Shown here one piece after another: positions 7,979-16,550 of a stretch of DNA of 33,927 nt. A program made the translations under genes and the position numbers. The stretch spans positions 1-33,927 of the forward strand of contig JAFSKR010000011.1 in the NCBI GenBank assembly GCA_017448825.1, in the 5' to 3' direction. Below the pieces are notes generated by a model. It was not told where the DNA came from and did not search any database. It worked only from the letters and a program-made list of their open reading frames with translations. Numbering within the stretch: position 1 is the stretch's first letter; each line of letters begins with the position of its first letter. The stretch is from Bacteroidaceae bacterium. GTDB lineage: Bacteria > Bacteroidota > Bacteroidia > Bacteroidales > Bacteroidaceae.

Positions 7979-8153
7979 GCGGGTGTCACACCGAAAATGA
8001 TGCACAAACCATCCAGTATTGATGCACGCACAGACAATTAGAGACAAAATCAAACTTTATATTATTAACTAATTTAATTCAAAGAATGGAAAAAAGATTA
8101 TGGTCGCTGCTTGCTGTCTGTCTGATGACAGTCAGCATGGCATTTGCCCAGCA
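7979..8153 (+). repeat. Right arm of 175-nt inverted repeat spanning the susC start
   Basis: This is the partner of 7382-7556. It covers the last 107 nt of the right leader and the first 68 nt of the gene at 8086. Mismatches cluster at the outer leader end and just after the signal-peptide codons, while 8037-8141 is perfect. Two of the leader mismatches lie in a TGCAC...GTGCA-like stem (intact on the left, weakened on the right), so leader folding may differ slightly. Confidence 0.93.
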
Positions 8154-11100
8154 TTCGGTTTCCGGCAAGGTGATCGACAAAAGCACGGGCGAACCAGTAA
8201 TCGGCGCTTCGGTGCTTGTAAAGGGCACGACGATAGGCGCCGCTACAGACTTGGATGGTAAGTTCACCATCAACAATGTGCCCCAACATGGAGCGGTTCT
8301 GCAAGTAACATACGTGGGTATGCTCCCCACAGAAGTGGCCGCCAAGAATGGCATCCGCATCCTCATGGAGCCATCAGAGAAGTCGATTGACGAAGTGATG
8401 GTGGTGGCTTACGGTACGATGAAGAAGTCATCGTTCACGGGTTCTGCCGCTGAGGTGAAGGCTGAGGACATCGAAAACCACATTGCCACCAACGTGACCA
8501 GCGCATTGGCCGCCACAACTGCAGGTGTGCAGATGACGAGCAACAACGGTGACCCCGCCAGCGAAGGCCAGGCCATCCTCATCCGTGGTATCAGCTCCAT
8601 CTATGCCAGCAGAGAGCCTCTCATCATTCTCGACGGTATGCCCTACGACGGTGTGCTCTCCAACATCAACCCACAGGACGTGGAATCGATGACCGTGCTG
8701 AAGGACGCTGCCGCCAGTGCCATTTACGGTGCGCGCGGTGCCAATGGTGTCATCCTCATCAACACCAAGAAGGGTCGCCCACAAGACGCTGAGATTCACT
8801 TCGATGCCAAGTGGGGTTCAAACTCTCGCTGCGTGCCTCAGTATGACGTGATTGACGACCCTGCCGAATACTATGAGACCGCTTACCGTCAGCTCTACAA
8901 CGACTACGTGTACAACGGCTACTCACAGGCTTACGCTTACCGCATGGCCAACGCCCGTCTGCTCGACGAGAACAACGGCGGTCTGGGTTACCTTGTTTAC
9001 ACGCTGCCTGAAGGCGAAAACCTCATTGGTACAAACTTCAAGCTCAACCCTAACGCCACCCTCGGCTACAGCGATGGCCAGTACTACTACACCCCAGACG
9101 ACTGGTACAAGGAGACCATCCACAACTCGTTCCGTCAGGAGTACAACCTCTCCATCAGCGGTGCTAACGACCGCTTCAACTACTATGCCAGCGTGGGCTT
9201 CCTCGACCAGAACGGTATCGTTGACCAGTCGGGCTACAAGCGCTACACTGGCCACTCCAACGTGGACTATCAAGTGAAGAAGTGGTTCAAGGTGGGTGCA
9301 CAGCTGAACTTCACCCACGCTGACTTCGAGCAGCCAGACTACTCGACCACCAGCTGGGCAAGCTCGGGCAACCTCTTCTACCTGGTGAACAACATGGCTC
9401 CCATCTATCCACTCTATGTGCGCAACGCCGATGGAAGCATCGCTCACGACGCTAATGGCTTGACGAAATACGACTCTGGCCAGACCAACCAGCACCGTCC
9501 CAGCACGGTGGGTAACCCTGTGCGTGACAACCAGTATGACCGCAGCCAGAACTACCGCGATATGTTCACGGGCAACTGGTCTGCCATCTTCACGCCTATC
9601 GACGGTCTGACCCTCACGGCTCGCATCGGTGTGAACTCCGACAACCGCCGCCGCAACAACCTCTACTCTGCTTTTGGCAATGCCGCTTCGACCGATGGTG
9701 CTACCGACGTGACGAGCGTGCGCCAATTCTCGGTGAACAACCAGTATCTGGGCAACTACGCGACCGACTTTGGCACCGACGAGACTCACAACCTTGATGT
9801 TCTCGTGGGTTACGAGCAGTACAAGTATAAGTACCAGTATTCTTACACCTACCGCACGAACCTGTACGACCCACTGATTGGCGAACTCGGAAACGCCTAC
9901 GGCGACAAGAGTCTGATTGATGCCAACTCCTACACCAACAACTACATGATTGAAGGTATCTTCGGTCGTGCTCAGTACGACTACAAGGAGAAGTACTTCG
10001 TCAGCACGTCTCTCCGTCGCGACGCTTCTTCTCGCTTTGCCAAAGGCCATCGCTGGGGTTCGTTCTACTCTTTCGGCGCTGCCTGGAACATTGCCAAGGA
10101 AGACTTCATGAAGGAATACACTTGGATTGACCTGCTGAAGCTGAAGGCATCCTACGGTGAGCAGGGTAACGACAACCTTTCTGAAGCCGATTATCCATAC
10201 TTCCCCTACGCCAACATCTACGGCATCACTTACGACCCAGACAACAATGCTTACTCAAAGACTCTCAAGCAGCTGGGCAACGATGACCTGACTTGGGAGA
10301 AGAACCGCAACTTCAACGTGGGTGTTGACTTCGGATTCTGGAAGAACCGTCTCTCGGGTAGCCTCGAGTTCTTCACTCGCACCACTTCCGATATGCTGTT
10401 CTACCTGAACCAGCCGGCCTCTTCTGGCTATGGCTCTCTGCAAAAGCCCATCAACGTCGGTTCTGTGCGCAACCTTGGCTTCGAGCTGCAGTTGAACGGC
10501 ACACCTATCCGCCAGAAGAACTTCACTTGGGATATCAACTTCAACCTCACCCACTATAAGAACACCATCCGCTCGCTCCATGAGAGTGTGGCAGAAGATG
10601 GCATCAAGGGGTCTTACTATATCCGCCGCATCGGTGGTTCACTCTATCAGGCTTACGTCTATAAGTATGCTGGCGTATATAGTGCCAACAACTATCCGGA
10701 AGGTTCCACTTACGACGCTTCCAACGATGGCCGTGCGCTCTACTACTATCAGAAGACCAACACGAAGCTGGATGACGCTGGCAACCCTGTGCTCGATGCT
10801 GACGGCAACCCCGTGACCTACGAGACCAAGGAGAAGACCCTCAACTTCTCTGACGCTACCCAGTATGACGACGGTGACATCCTGCCAAAGCTCCAGGGCG
10901 GTATCGGCATGAGTTTCAAGGTGTACGATTTCGACCTCAGCTTCCAGTGTGGCTGGCAGCTCGGTGGACGCTTCTACGATGCTACCTATCAGTCTCTCAT
11001 GCACACCAGCGACCAGAGCATCGGTTCTGCATGGCACAAGGACGCTCTGAAGGCCTGGAGTGTAGATAACCAAGGCTCCAACATCCCACGTCTGGAGAAC

Positions 11101-11394
11101 GACTACTCGGTGGGTCAGTCAGCAGTTGACCGCTTCTACACCAGCTCCGACTACTTCTCTCTGAGCAACTTCACCGTTGGCTACACCCTGCCTAAGCTCA
11201 TCACCAGCCGCATCGGCATCGAGTCGCTGCGCGTCTATGTGGCAGGCGAGAATATGTTTGTGCTCTCAGCCCGCAAGGGTCTCGACCCACGCTGGAGCCT
11301 CGGTCTCGGTAGCTACACAGGCGGCACAGGCTATGCTTCGGGTAACTATTCCGCCATGCGCACTGTCACCGCTGGTATCAGTCTCTCATTCTAA
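8086..11394 (+). CDS. SusC/RagA-family TonB-dependent outer-membrane transporter
   Basis: This 1102-residue paralogue of the receptor at 4228-7449 has the same signal peptide. A carboxypeptidase-D-like domain follows (about 22-100, with GEPVIGASVLVKGTTIGAA), then the plug (VVAYGTMKKSSFTGSAAEV, ILIRGISSI, LIILDGMPYDG, VLKDAAASAIYGARGANGV). A large barrel ends in RTVTAGISLSF. It should form a TonB-driven import channel with the SusD-like lipoprotein 27 nt downstream. Identity to the left receptor is total in the signal peptide, clear in the N-terminal and plug domains, and low in much of the barrel, which suggests a different cargo. The ATG is fixed by the signal peptide and by the perfect match to the left gene's start. 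Confidence 0.95.
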   Translation: MEKRLWSLLAVCLMTVSMAFAQHSVSGKVIDKSTGEPVIGASVLVKGTTIGAATDLDGKFTINNVPQHGAVLQVTYVGMLPTEVAAKNGIRILMEPSEKSIDEVMVVAYGTMKKSSFTGSAAEVKAEDIENHIATNVTSALAATTAGVQMTSNNGDPASEGQAILIRGISSIYASREPLIILDGMPYDGVLSNINPQDVESMTVLKDAAASAIYGARGANGVILINTKKGRPQDAEIHFDAKWGSNSRCVPQYDVIDDPAEYYETAYRQLYNDYVYNGYSQAYAYRMANARLLDENNGGLGYLVYTLPEGENLIGTNFKLNPNATLGYSDGQYYYTPDDWYKETIHNSFRQEYNLSISGANDRFNYYASVGFLDQNGIVDQSGYKRYTGHSNVDYQVKKWFKVGAQLNFTHADFEQPDYSTTSWASSGNLFYLVNNMAPIYPLYVRNADGSIAHDANGLTKYDSGQTNQHRPSTVGNPVRDNQYDRSQNYRDMFTGNWSAIFTPIDGLTLTARIGVNSDNRRRNNLYSAFGNAASTDGATDVTSVRQFSVNNQYLGNYATDFGTDETHNLDVLVGYEQYKYKYQYSYTYRTNLYDPLIGELGNAYGDKSLIDANSYTNNYMIEGIFGRAQYDYKEKYFVSTSLRRDASSRFAKGHRWGSFYSFGAAWNIAKEDFMKEYTWIDLLKLKASYGEQGNDNLSEADYPYFPYANIYGITYDPDNNAYSKTLKQLGNDDLTWEKNRNFNVGVDFGFWKNRLSGSLEFFTRTTSDMLFYLNQPASSGYGSLQKPINVGSVRNLGFELQLNGTPIRQKNFTWDINFNLTHYKNTIRSLHESVAEDGIKGSYYIRRIGGSLYQAYVYKYAGVYSANNYPEGSTYDASNDGRALYYYQKTNTKLDDAGNPVLDADGNPVTYETKEKTLNFSDATQYDDGDILPKLQGGIGMSFKVYDFDLSFQCGWQLGGRFYDATYQSLMHTSDQSIGSAWHKDALKAWSVDNQGSNIPRLENDYSVGQSAVDRFYTSSDYFSLSNFTVGYTLPKLITSRIGIESLRVYVAGENMFVLSARKGLDPRWSLGLGSYTGGTGYASGNYSAMRTVTAGISLSF

Positions 11395-11421
11395 ACCAAC
11401 ATTAAAAAAGAAGACAAAAAT

Positions 11422-13086
11422 ATGAAACTCTATAAATTATCTATTTTGGCTCTCGCTGCGCTCGGCTTTGCTGCCTGCAACGACATCAACGACGTGGAGC
11501 CAAAAGGTGACGGCATCAGTGCCGCTCAGGTGACAGAGACTGTAGGTCTTATCCCCAGCCGTTCCGAGGCCGACTTCACCGGTATGTTCTCCATGATGGG
11601 AGAGCCTTATTTCTATTCACCCAGCAGCACCCGTGCCGACGACTTCGGCTTCATCATGGCAGCCATCTCTCAGGATGCTGAAGGTCCCGACCTTCAGTTC
11701 CCCAACTCAAGTTACAACTGGTTCTCTGTGTGTGGCGAACTTTCTTCACGCACTCCCACCTACGCCAACCCTCTTATCCGCTACTCCACTCCTTATTCCC
11801 AGCTGAAGATAGCCAACGACCTGTTGCGCAACTACATCACCAGCGAGGAACAGCTGGACGATGCCGCCTTTGTGGAGGGTCTGGACTCTACAGCTGTCAA
11901 CACTATCGCCCAGTCGCTGGCCATCCGTGCCTTTGACTACCTTTCGCTGGCTCCTTACTTCCAGTTCTCCTACGCTGCCGGTGCGCAGGACGAGCCATGT
12001 GTGCCCATCGTGACACTCTCTACAGTTGATGCCACCCACAACCCACGCGCTACCGTGAAGGAAGTGTATGACCTCATCATCAAAGACCTCACTTGGGCCA
12101 TCAACCATCTGGATGTCAACCGCAACACCAAGGCACAAATCAACGTGAACGTGGCTTACGGTCTGCGCGCCCGTGCTTACCTCGCTACAGAACAATGGGC
12201 AGAGGCTGCTGCCGACGCTGAAAAGGCTGCCGATGGTTACACGCCTGCCAGCATCGACGAAGTTTCCACTCCTTCGTTCTACGACATCAACGACCACAAC
12301 TGGATTTGGGGTTACGACATGACGGCCTCCATAGCCAACGGTCGCTACGCCACTTCTCCCTCGTGGATTGGTTCGTTCTCCAAGCAGGCATACGCTGCCG
12401 GTGTAGGCTGCTACGCCTTCATCAACAACCTGCTCTATAACAAGATTCCAGAGACTGACGTGCGCAAAGGCTGGTGGGTGGACGAGAACCTCCACTCTCC
12501 GCTGCTCGCCACGGTTGACTGGGACGGTGTGACTGGCGACGACATCTCCACCCTTCAGGTGGCCGACGAGAAGGAGCCTTACATCGCCTACACCAACGTG
12601 AAGTTCGGCGTTCCCTCCATGCCCAGCCCCACCTCTCTGAACGATTCCGACTGGCCCTTCATGCGCGTGGAGGAAATGCTCCTCATCCAGGCTGAAGGCT
12701 ATGCCAAGAGCGGCAACGAGAGCAAGGCCAAGGATATTCTGACCGACTTCGTGAAGAACTACCGCGACCCCTCCTACAGCGTTCCTTCTGTGACCGTCCG
12801 CTCGCTGGCCGACGAAATCTGGTTCCAGCGTCGTGTGGAGCTGTGGGGCGAAGGTTTCGGCTGGAACGACATGATGCGCCAGAACAAGCCGCTCGTTCGT
12901 TTCCACGACGACAACTCCAACTACCCCGAGGCATACAAGTTCAACCTTCCTGCCAAGGATCCCTGGATGTTGATGCGCTTCCCACAAAGAGAGACCAACA
13001 CCAACTTCGACATCGTGAACAACACTGGTGGCGTTGCTCCTACCACAGGCATCAACCCATCGCTTCGTGACGGTGTGACAGACTAA
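11422..13086 (+). CDS. SusD/RagB-family outer-membrane lipoprotein
   Basis: This 554-residue protein has a lipoprotein signal ending in GFAAC (Cys19), followed by NDINDVEPKGDG. SusD-type helical segments appear in the middle (AQSLAIRAFDYLSLAPYFQF, then INVNVAYGLRARAYLATEQW). The C-terminal signature is IWFQRRVELWGEGFGWNDMMRQNKP, followed by a WMLMRFPQRETN segment that parallels the left paralogue. It is the expected surface lid of the SusC-like channel encoded just upstream. The chain is 56 residues longer than the left SusD-like protein, and similarity between them is confined mainly to the family signatures, consistent with different ligands. Confidence 0.93.
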   Translation: MKLYKLSILALAALGFAACNDINDVEPKGDGISAAQVTETVGLIPSRSEADFTGMFSMMGEPYFYSPSSTRADDFGFIMAAISQDAEGPDLQFPNSSYNWFSVCGELSSRTPTYANPLIRYSTPYSQLKIANDLLRNYITSEEQLDDAAFVEGLDSTAVNTIAQSLAIRAFDYLSLAPYFQFSYAAGAQDEPCVPIVTLSTVDATHNPRATVKEVYDLIIKDLTWAINHLDVNRNTKAQINVNVAYGLRARAYLATEQWAEAAADAEKAADGYTPASIDEVSTPSFYDINDHNWIWGYDMTASIANGRYATSPSWIGSFSKQAYAAGVGCYAFINNLLYNKIPETDVRKGWWVDENLHSPLLATVDWDGVTGDDISTLQVADEKEPYIAYTNVKFGVPSMPSPTSLNDSDWPFMRVEEMLLIQAEGYAKSGNESKAKDILTDFVKNYRDPSYSVPSVTVRSLADEIWFQRRVELWGEGFGWNDMMRQNKPLVRFHDDNSNYPEAYKFNLPAKDPWMLMRFPQRETNTNFDIVNNTGGVAPTTGINPSLRDGVTD

Positions 13087-13114
13087 TGACAACCCATAAA
13101 ATCGAATAAGCAAT

Positions 13115-14173
13115 ATGAAACTGACTAAGATATTTTTGCTCGCTGGCATCGCTGCCGCAGGTGTGCTTGCATCTTGTAGCGACGATGACTATGAGAAAGG
13201 TGCGGTTGCCACAGGCAATCAGCTCCAGACGGTGACATTCGGCCCGAACAATATCTATACAGCCGAACTCGACCCTGCTGACCCAACCACTCACACCATC
13301 ACGCTCTACCGTGATTCTGCCTACATGGCAGAGGCAGCATCTGTGCCATTGAAGGTGATTACCAACGACGACAGCGTGTTTGTAGCTCCTGCTACCGCAG
13401 AGTTTGCTGCTGGCAGTGCCGAGACGACCATCACCGTCACGTTCAACGCCGCCGAGGTGGGTGTGCCCTACAACTTTGAAATTGCGATTGACGACTCCTA
13501 CGTGCATCCTTACAGCTCGGCCACCTATAGCCGATACGCCATCACGAACTTGCAGCGTGTGAAGTGGAACAGCCTCGGCCTTGTCGAGTTCTACGACACC
13601 ATGATTTGCGGCAGGTCTGACGGCAGCACTTGGGGCTACTACGTTGAGTTGCAGCAGCGTGACGGTACCAACATGTTCCGTCTCATCGAGCCATACGCCG
13701 GTGCCAACGCCAATGAGGACGACTGGGGTGGCGGACTCTATCAGTCAGACGAGAAAATCTTCTTCACCATCCTTAATGCAGGTGATGTAGATGACGATGG
13801 CGATGAATACCTGTATGTCACCTTCGACACTTGGGCCACTGGCTACTGGTATCAGGATGCTTATATGGTTTACGCCTTCTTGCCATCAGACCTGTCTGCC
13901 TCTATCGCAGATGATGATGAACTCTCTGTTTACTACCCAGATTATGGCCAGATTATTCTGACTCCTTACTACTACATCCCAGGTTTGGGCGGTTTCGGTG
14001 AATACTCCGTTTATATCATCATTCCAGAGGAGACTCCTGCTGATGCTGTGGCTGGCGGCATCGTCCCTGAGGCATCGGCCAAGAGTCGTGGCAACATCCG
14101 CGAGGCAACTCCAGTGAATGCCATTCGTCCCTCAGACAGAAGCCTTCTCGACTATAAATGGAAACGTTACTAA
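13115..14173 (+). CDS. SusE-position surface lipoprotein, beta-sandwich type
   Basis: This 352-residue protein has lipobox VLASC (Cys21) followed at once by SDDDYEKG, an acidic stretch compatible with surface export. Residues about 35-115 form a repeating strand pattern (TITLYRDSAYM, VPLKVITNDDSVFVAPATAEF, ETTITVTFNAAEVGVPYNFEI) resembling the Calx-beta or DUF4843-like domains of Bacteroidota surface lipoproteins. The remainder is rich in Asp, Tyr and Trp, with a DVDDDGDEYLY segment that could bind calcium. It occupies the slot matching the lipoprotein at 1857-2687 but is not obviously homologous to it. The gene ends 20 nt before a strong terminator, so it closes the susC-led transcript. Confidence 0.7.
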   Translation: MKLTKIFLLAGIAAAGVLASCSDDDYEKGAVATGNQLQTVTFGPNNIYTAELDPADPTTHTITLYRDSAYMAEAASVPLKVITNDDSVFVAPATAEFAAGSAETTITVTFNAAEVGVPYNFEIAIDDSYVHPYSSATYSRYAITNLQRVKWNSLGLVEFYDTMICGRSDGSTWGYYVELQQRDGTNMFRLIEPYAGANANEDDWGGGLYQSDEKIFFTILNAGDVDDDGDEYLYVTFDTWATGYWYQDAYMVYAFLPSDLSASIADDDELSVYYPDYGQIILTPYYYIPGLGGFGEYSVYIIIPEETPADAVAGGIVPEASAKSRGNIREATPVNAIRPSDRSLLDYKWKRY

Positions 14174-14192
14174 AATAACTCCATTGAAAAGC

Positions 14193-14231
14193 CAAGTGCA
14201 GTTGCCGACTGGCAGCTGCACTTGTTTTTTT
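14193..14231 (+). terminator. Rho-independent terminator after the right SusE-position gene
   Basis: A 14-bp stem with one G-T wobble (arms 14193-14206 and 14211-14224, loop GACT) is followed by seven T residues (14225-14231). It lies 20 nt past the stop of the lipoprotein gene. It separates that gene from the C10 protease gene, unlike the left operon, where the two genes are only 1 nt apart. Confidence 0.88.
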
Positions 14232-14238
14232 CTTTCTG

Positions 14239-14270
14239 TTTGGCCAAGTGACCAAAAACGCGTATATTTG
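14239..14270 (+). promoter_or_regulatory. Consensus promoter of the right C10 protease gene
   Basis: TTTG (14239-14242) is followed after 20 nt by TATATTTG (14263-14270), matching every defined position of the Bacteroidota consensus. The predicted start is near 14274, leaving a leader of roughly 28 nt before the ATG at 14303. Together with the terminator just upstream it makes this protease gene its own transcription unit. Confidence 0.75.
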
Positions 14271-14302
14271 TACACGCATTACACACATATATAGAATAAT
14301 CG

Positions 14303-16009
14303 ATGAAAATGAAAGTTTTTTTACTGATTGTTGGCATACTCTGTGCGAATGCCGCGATAGCCAGTCCCGTGGGCTTCGGCAAGGCAGTGTCGAAGGCCAA
14401 GCGGGTGCTGGGAAAGGAAGTGGTTTCTACCGAAAACCTCACAGCAGAAGTCCGTGCGCGGATGGGAGAAGCGTCAGCCTCACCCTCCTTCTATGTGTTC
14501 AACGCCGAAGACGGCCAAGGGTTCGTCATCATCAGTGGTGAAGACCAAATGCCCGAAGTGTTGGCATACTCCCACACGGGTCGCTTCGATGCCACCAATA
14601 TACCTCCAGCACTGGTGAGTATGCTCGACAACTACATGGAGGTGGTGGACGAGGTGCGCAACGGTGAAATGACGGTGGAGGCCTCTCCTCGCCGTGCCGA
14701 AGAAGCAACACCTGTGGTAGGTCCCCTGTGCCGGTCGCAGTGGGGCCAAGACAAGCCTTACAACACGCTCTGTCCTTCGAAGGACGGGGAGAAGTGTCCT
14801 GTGGGCTGTGTTGCCACAGCTTTAGCTCAGATTATGTACCACTTCGCTTGGCCCGTGACAGGCACAGGTTCCAATATGTATGCCAGCGGTATCAGCGGTG
14901 TGGGGGTATTGAAATCGAACTTCTACGAGCACACCTACGCATGGGACGTGATGGAGGAGACCACACGCAAAAACCTTGCCTCGGAAGCAGCATCCGCCGC
15001 CGTGGCACAGCTGAGCTACGACTGCGGCATTGCCACACGTATGTCGTATGACCCTGAAGGCAGCGGCACCAACGACGATCTGGCCATGGCAGCCCTCTAC
15101 ACTTACTTTGGCTACCGCGCATCGTCGCTCCGCATCGAACACCGCGCCTGCTACGCCACACAGGAGGAGTGGAACGACCTTGTGAAGTCGGAGCTGAATG
15201 CCAACCGCCCCGTGCTGTATGCGGGCTTTGACTCACGCTACGGTGGTCATGAGTTCATCATCGACGGCTACGACGATGCCGGCTTCTTCCACGTAAACTG
15301 GGGCTGGAACGGCTCATCGGATGCCTACTACTCCATCGTGACGCTCAGTCCGTCGCGCATGAGCATCTCGTACTCACTGGAGCAGTCGATGGTGTGCGGC
15401 ATTGAGCCCGATGAGACGGGCGAGGACAAAACGCCACAACAATTCCGCATCTACATGGAGGATGCCCCCACGATGATTCAAGAAAGCATCAGTCTTGGCC
15501 ATTCTGCCATCCTGACATTAAACAACTTCTTTAATTATAGCCGCACGGCACACACTTGGACACGCGCTGTTGCCCTATACAGCCTTGATGGTGAACAACT
15601 GGCCTTCGTGTCTAACCCTGAAAACAGCAATTGTACCACCCAAATCCTCTCTCTCAATGGATATAGCAGGGCTGACATCAGTTTTGCCATCCCCGAAGAC
15701 ACCCCCGACGGCTACTACTCCCTCCGCGCCGTGTTCCGTCAGGAGGGCTACGACGACTTTATCCTGCCCGACATGGTGGGTGGCTCGGAACTGAACAACC
15801 TGTATGTGCAGGTGAAGGACGGTGTGGCCTACTTCAATGTGGACATCCCCGATGCCATCAACGCGATAGCCACTAACACCAACGTGGTGACACACGACTA
15901 CTATGATGTGTCTGGCAAGAAACTTTCACGTATCACAAAAGGCATCGTCATTGACCGCCAAACACTGCCGAACGGACAACAAATTGTCAAGAAAATTGCG
16001 GTGAAATAA
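14303..16009 (+). CDS. Secreted C10-family cysteine protease (streptopain/interpain-like)
   Basis: This 568-residue paralogue of the protease at 161-1855 has a signal peptide (1-20). Its propeptide-like region (about 21-125) includes PSFYVFNAEDGQGFVIISG. The catalytic domain has Cys169 in PVGCVATALAQ, His316 in YGGHEFIIDGY and the HVNWGWNGSSDAYY motif. The beta-rich C-terminal extension ends in YYDVSGKKL, GIVIDRQTL and IVKK, close to the tail of the left paralogue. That tail may be a sorting or folding module resembling type IX secretion C-terminal domains. The enzyme should degrade extracellular protein to peptides for the adjacent SusCD pair. It has its own promoter and terminator-separated unit, so it could be expressed when the importer operon is not. 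Confidence 0.9.
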   Translation: MKMKVFLLIVGILCANAAIASPVGFGKAVSKAKRVLGKEVVSTENLTAEVRARMGEASASPSFYVFNAEDGQGFVIISGEDQMPEVLAYSHTGRFDATNIPPALVSMLDNYMEVVDEVRNGEMTVEASPRRAEEATPVVGPLCRSQWGQDKPYNTLCPSKDGEKCPVGCVATALAQIMYHFAWPVTGTGSNMYASGISGVGVLKSNFYEHTYAWDVMEETTRKNLASEAASAAVAQLSYDCGIATRMSYDPEGSGTNDDLAMAALYTYFGYRASSLRIEHRACYATQEEWNDLVKSELNANRPVLYAGFDSRYGGHEFIIDGYDDAGFFHVNWGWNGSSDAYYSIVTLSPSRMSISYSLEQSMVCGIEPDETGEDKTPQQFRIYMEDAPTMIQESISLGHSAILTLNNFFNYSRTAHTWTRAVALYSLDGEQLAFVSNPENSNCTTQILSLNGYSRADISFAIPEDTPDGYYSLRAVFRQEGYDDFILPDMVGGSELNNLYVQVKDGVAYFNVDIPDAINAIATNTNVVTHDYYDVSGKKLSRITKGIVIDRQTLPNGQQIVKKIAVK

Positions 16010-16026
16010 ATTTTTCACTACCTTTG
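15996..16026 (+). promoter_or_regulatory. Promoter of the AraC-type gene, nearly leaderless
   Basis: TTG (15996-15998) is followed after 20 nt by TACCTTTG (16019-16026). The -33 lies in the last codons of the C10 protease gene. With the start expected about 4 nt after the -7 box (near 16030), only about 5 nt would precede the ATG at 16035. Confidence 0.65.
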
Positions 16027-16034
16027 TAGCCGAA

Positions 16035-16385
16035 ATGATACAGCAAGAAGGTTACAAAGCAAAAATAGACGACTTTCTCATCCGAGAAAAACGGTATCGC
16101 GACCCCAAGTTCTCTGCCAACCAATTGGCGGAGATGCTTGGGGTTGCTGATTATAAGTTGTCGAGAATCATGAAAGATGCCTACGGAATGAGTTATTCGG
16201 AGGTAGTACATACCTATCGCATCCAAGAAGCGATGCACCACTTGAAGAACCGAAGGCTGTCTCCCTACACAGTAGATGACATCGGCGAGATGGTGGGCTT
16301 CAAGAATCGACAATCGTTCTTCGATGCATTTAAGCGGATAACTGGCACAACACCTGAGAAATACCGAAAGAGCACCATTCCATGA
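16035..16385 (+). CDS. Small AraC-family DNA-binding regulator
   Basis: This 116-residue protein consists essentially of the AraC-type two-helix-turn-helix domain. The first HTH is in FSANQLAEMLGVADYKLSRIMKDAYGMSYSEVV, a linker carries YRIQEAMHHLKNRR, and the second is in TVDDIGEMVGFKNRQSFFDAFKRITGTTPEKYRK. No ligand-binding, receiver or membrane domain is present, so any signal must act through its amount or a partner. The start codon is set by the homologous N-terminus and by the promoter immediately upstream. It lies between the C10 protease and the dipeptidyl peptidase III genes and is a plausible regulator of either; that link is inferred from position only. Confidence 0.87.
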   Translation: MIQQEGYKAKIDDFLIREKRYRDPKFSANQLAEMLGVADYKLSRIMKDAYGMSYSEVVHTYRIQEAMHHLKNRRLSPYTVDDIGEMVGFKNRQSFFDAFKRITGTTPEKYRKSTIP

Positions 16386-16392
16386 TACCCGC

Positions 16393-16405
16393 AAATCATT
16401 GATTT
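16393..16405. promoter_or_regulatory. Palindrome in the 165-nt gap before the DPP III gene
   Basis: AAATCA-T-TGATTT is a perfect 13-nt palindrome just after the AraC-type stop codon. The rest of the gap (16386-16550) shows only a poor promoter (TATTCTTT around 16420, with TTG 18 nt upstream). The palindrome could be an operator for the neighbouring regulator or chance in A/T-rich DNA. Confidence 0.25.
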
Positions 16406-16550
16406 CAATACGAGGTACTTATTCTTTTCAGATGCGGCATATCATTCAAATCACTACCTGGTATCACCGAATGGTACAAACAGAATGCACCGCATCCCCT
16501 GTCCCGCTCACACAAAAAAGGGATTCCTTACCATAAAACCAATCATAACA

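Larger units (their letters stand above)
7450..8085. other. Divergent regulatory spacer between the two susC operons
   Basis: This 636-bp A/T-rich spacer contains no credible gene. From left to right it holds the left arm of the inverted repeat, one 20-nt element in inverted copies (7572-7591 and 7916-7935), a leftward promoter (-7 box at 7715-7722), a run of A/T tracts (7733-7800), a hairpin with internal direct repeats (7845-7901), and the right arm. No equally good rightward promoter is visible. The best is TTTG (7872-7875), N23, then GATTTTTG (7899-7906), which has one -7 mismatch and overlong spacing. Leaders would be about 260 nt on the left and likely at least 150 nt on the right, long enough for structured regulation. 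Confidence 0.8.

Noticed and set aside
7450-8085. A recombinase gene serving the inverted repeat
   Set aside because: No serine or tyrosine recombinase is encoded in the window; if inversion occurs, the enzyme must act from elsewhere or the event is homologous recombination.
7382-8153. Insertion sequence or transposon ends
   Set aside because: No transposase, no target-site duplication, and the repeat arms are the susC leaders and start codons themselves.
8923-10050. Minus-strand open frame of 375 codons
   Set aside because: Antisense to the susC-like gene, Val/Glu-rich low-information translation, no promoter.
11746-13149. Long open frame on the minus strand (467 codons)
   Set aside because: It is antisense to the susD-like gene, has no signal or domain, and follows from the codon bias of the real gene.
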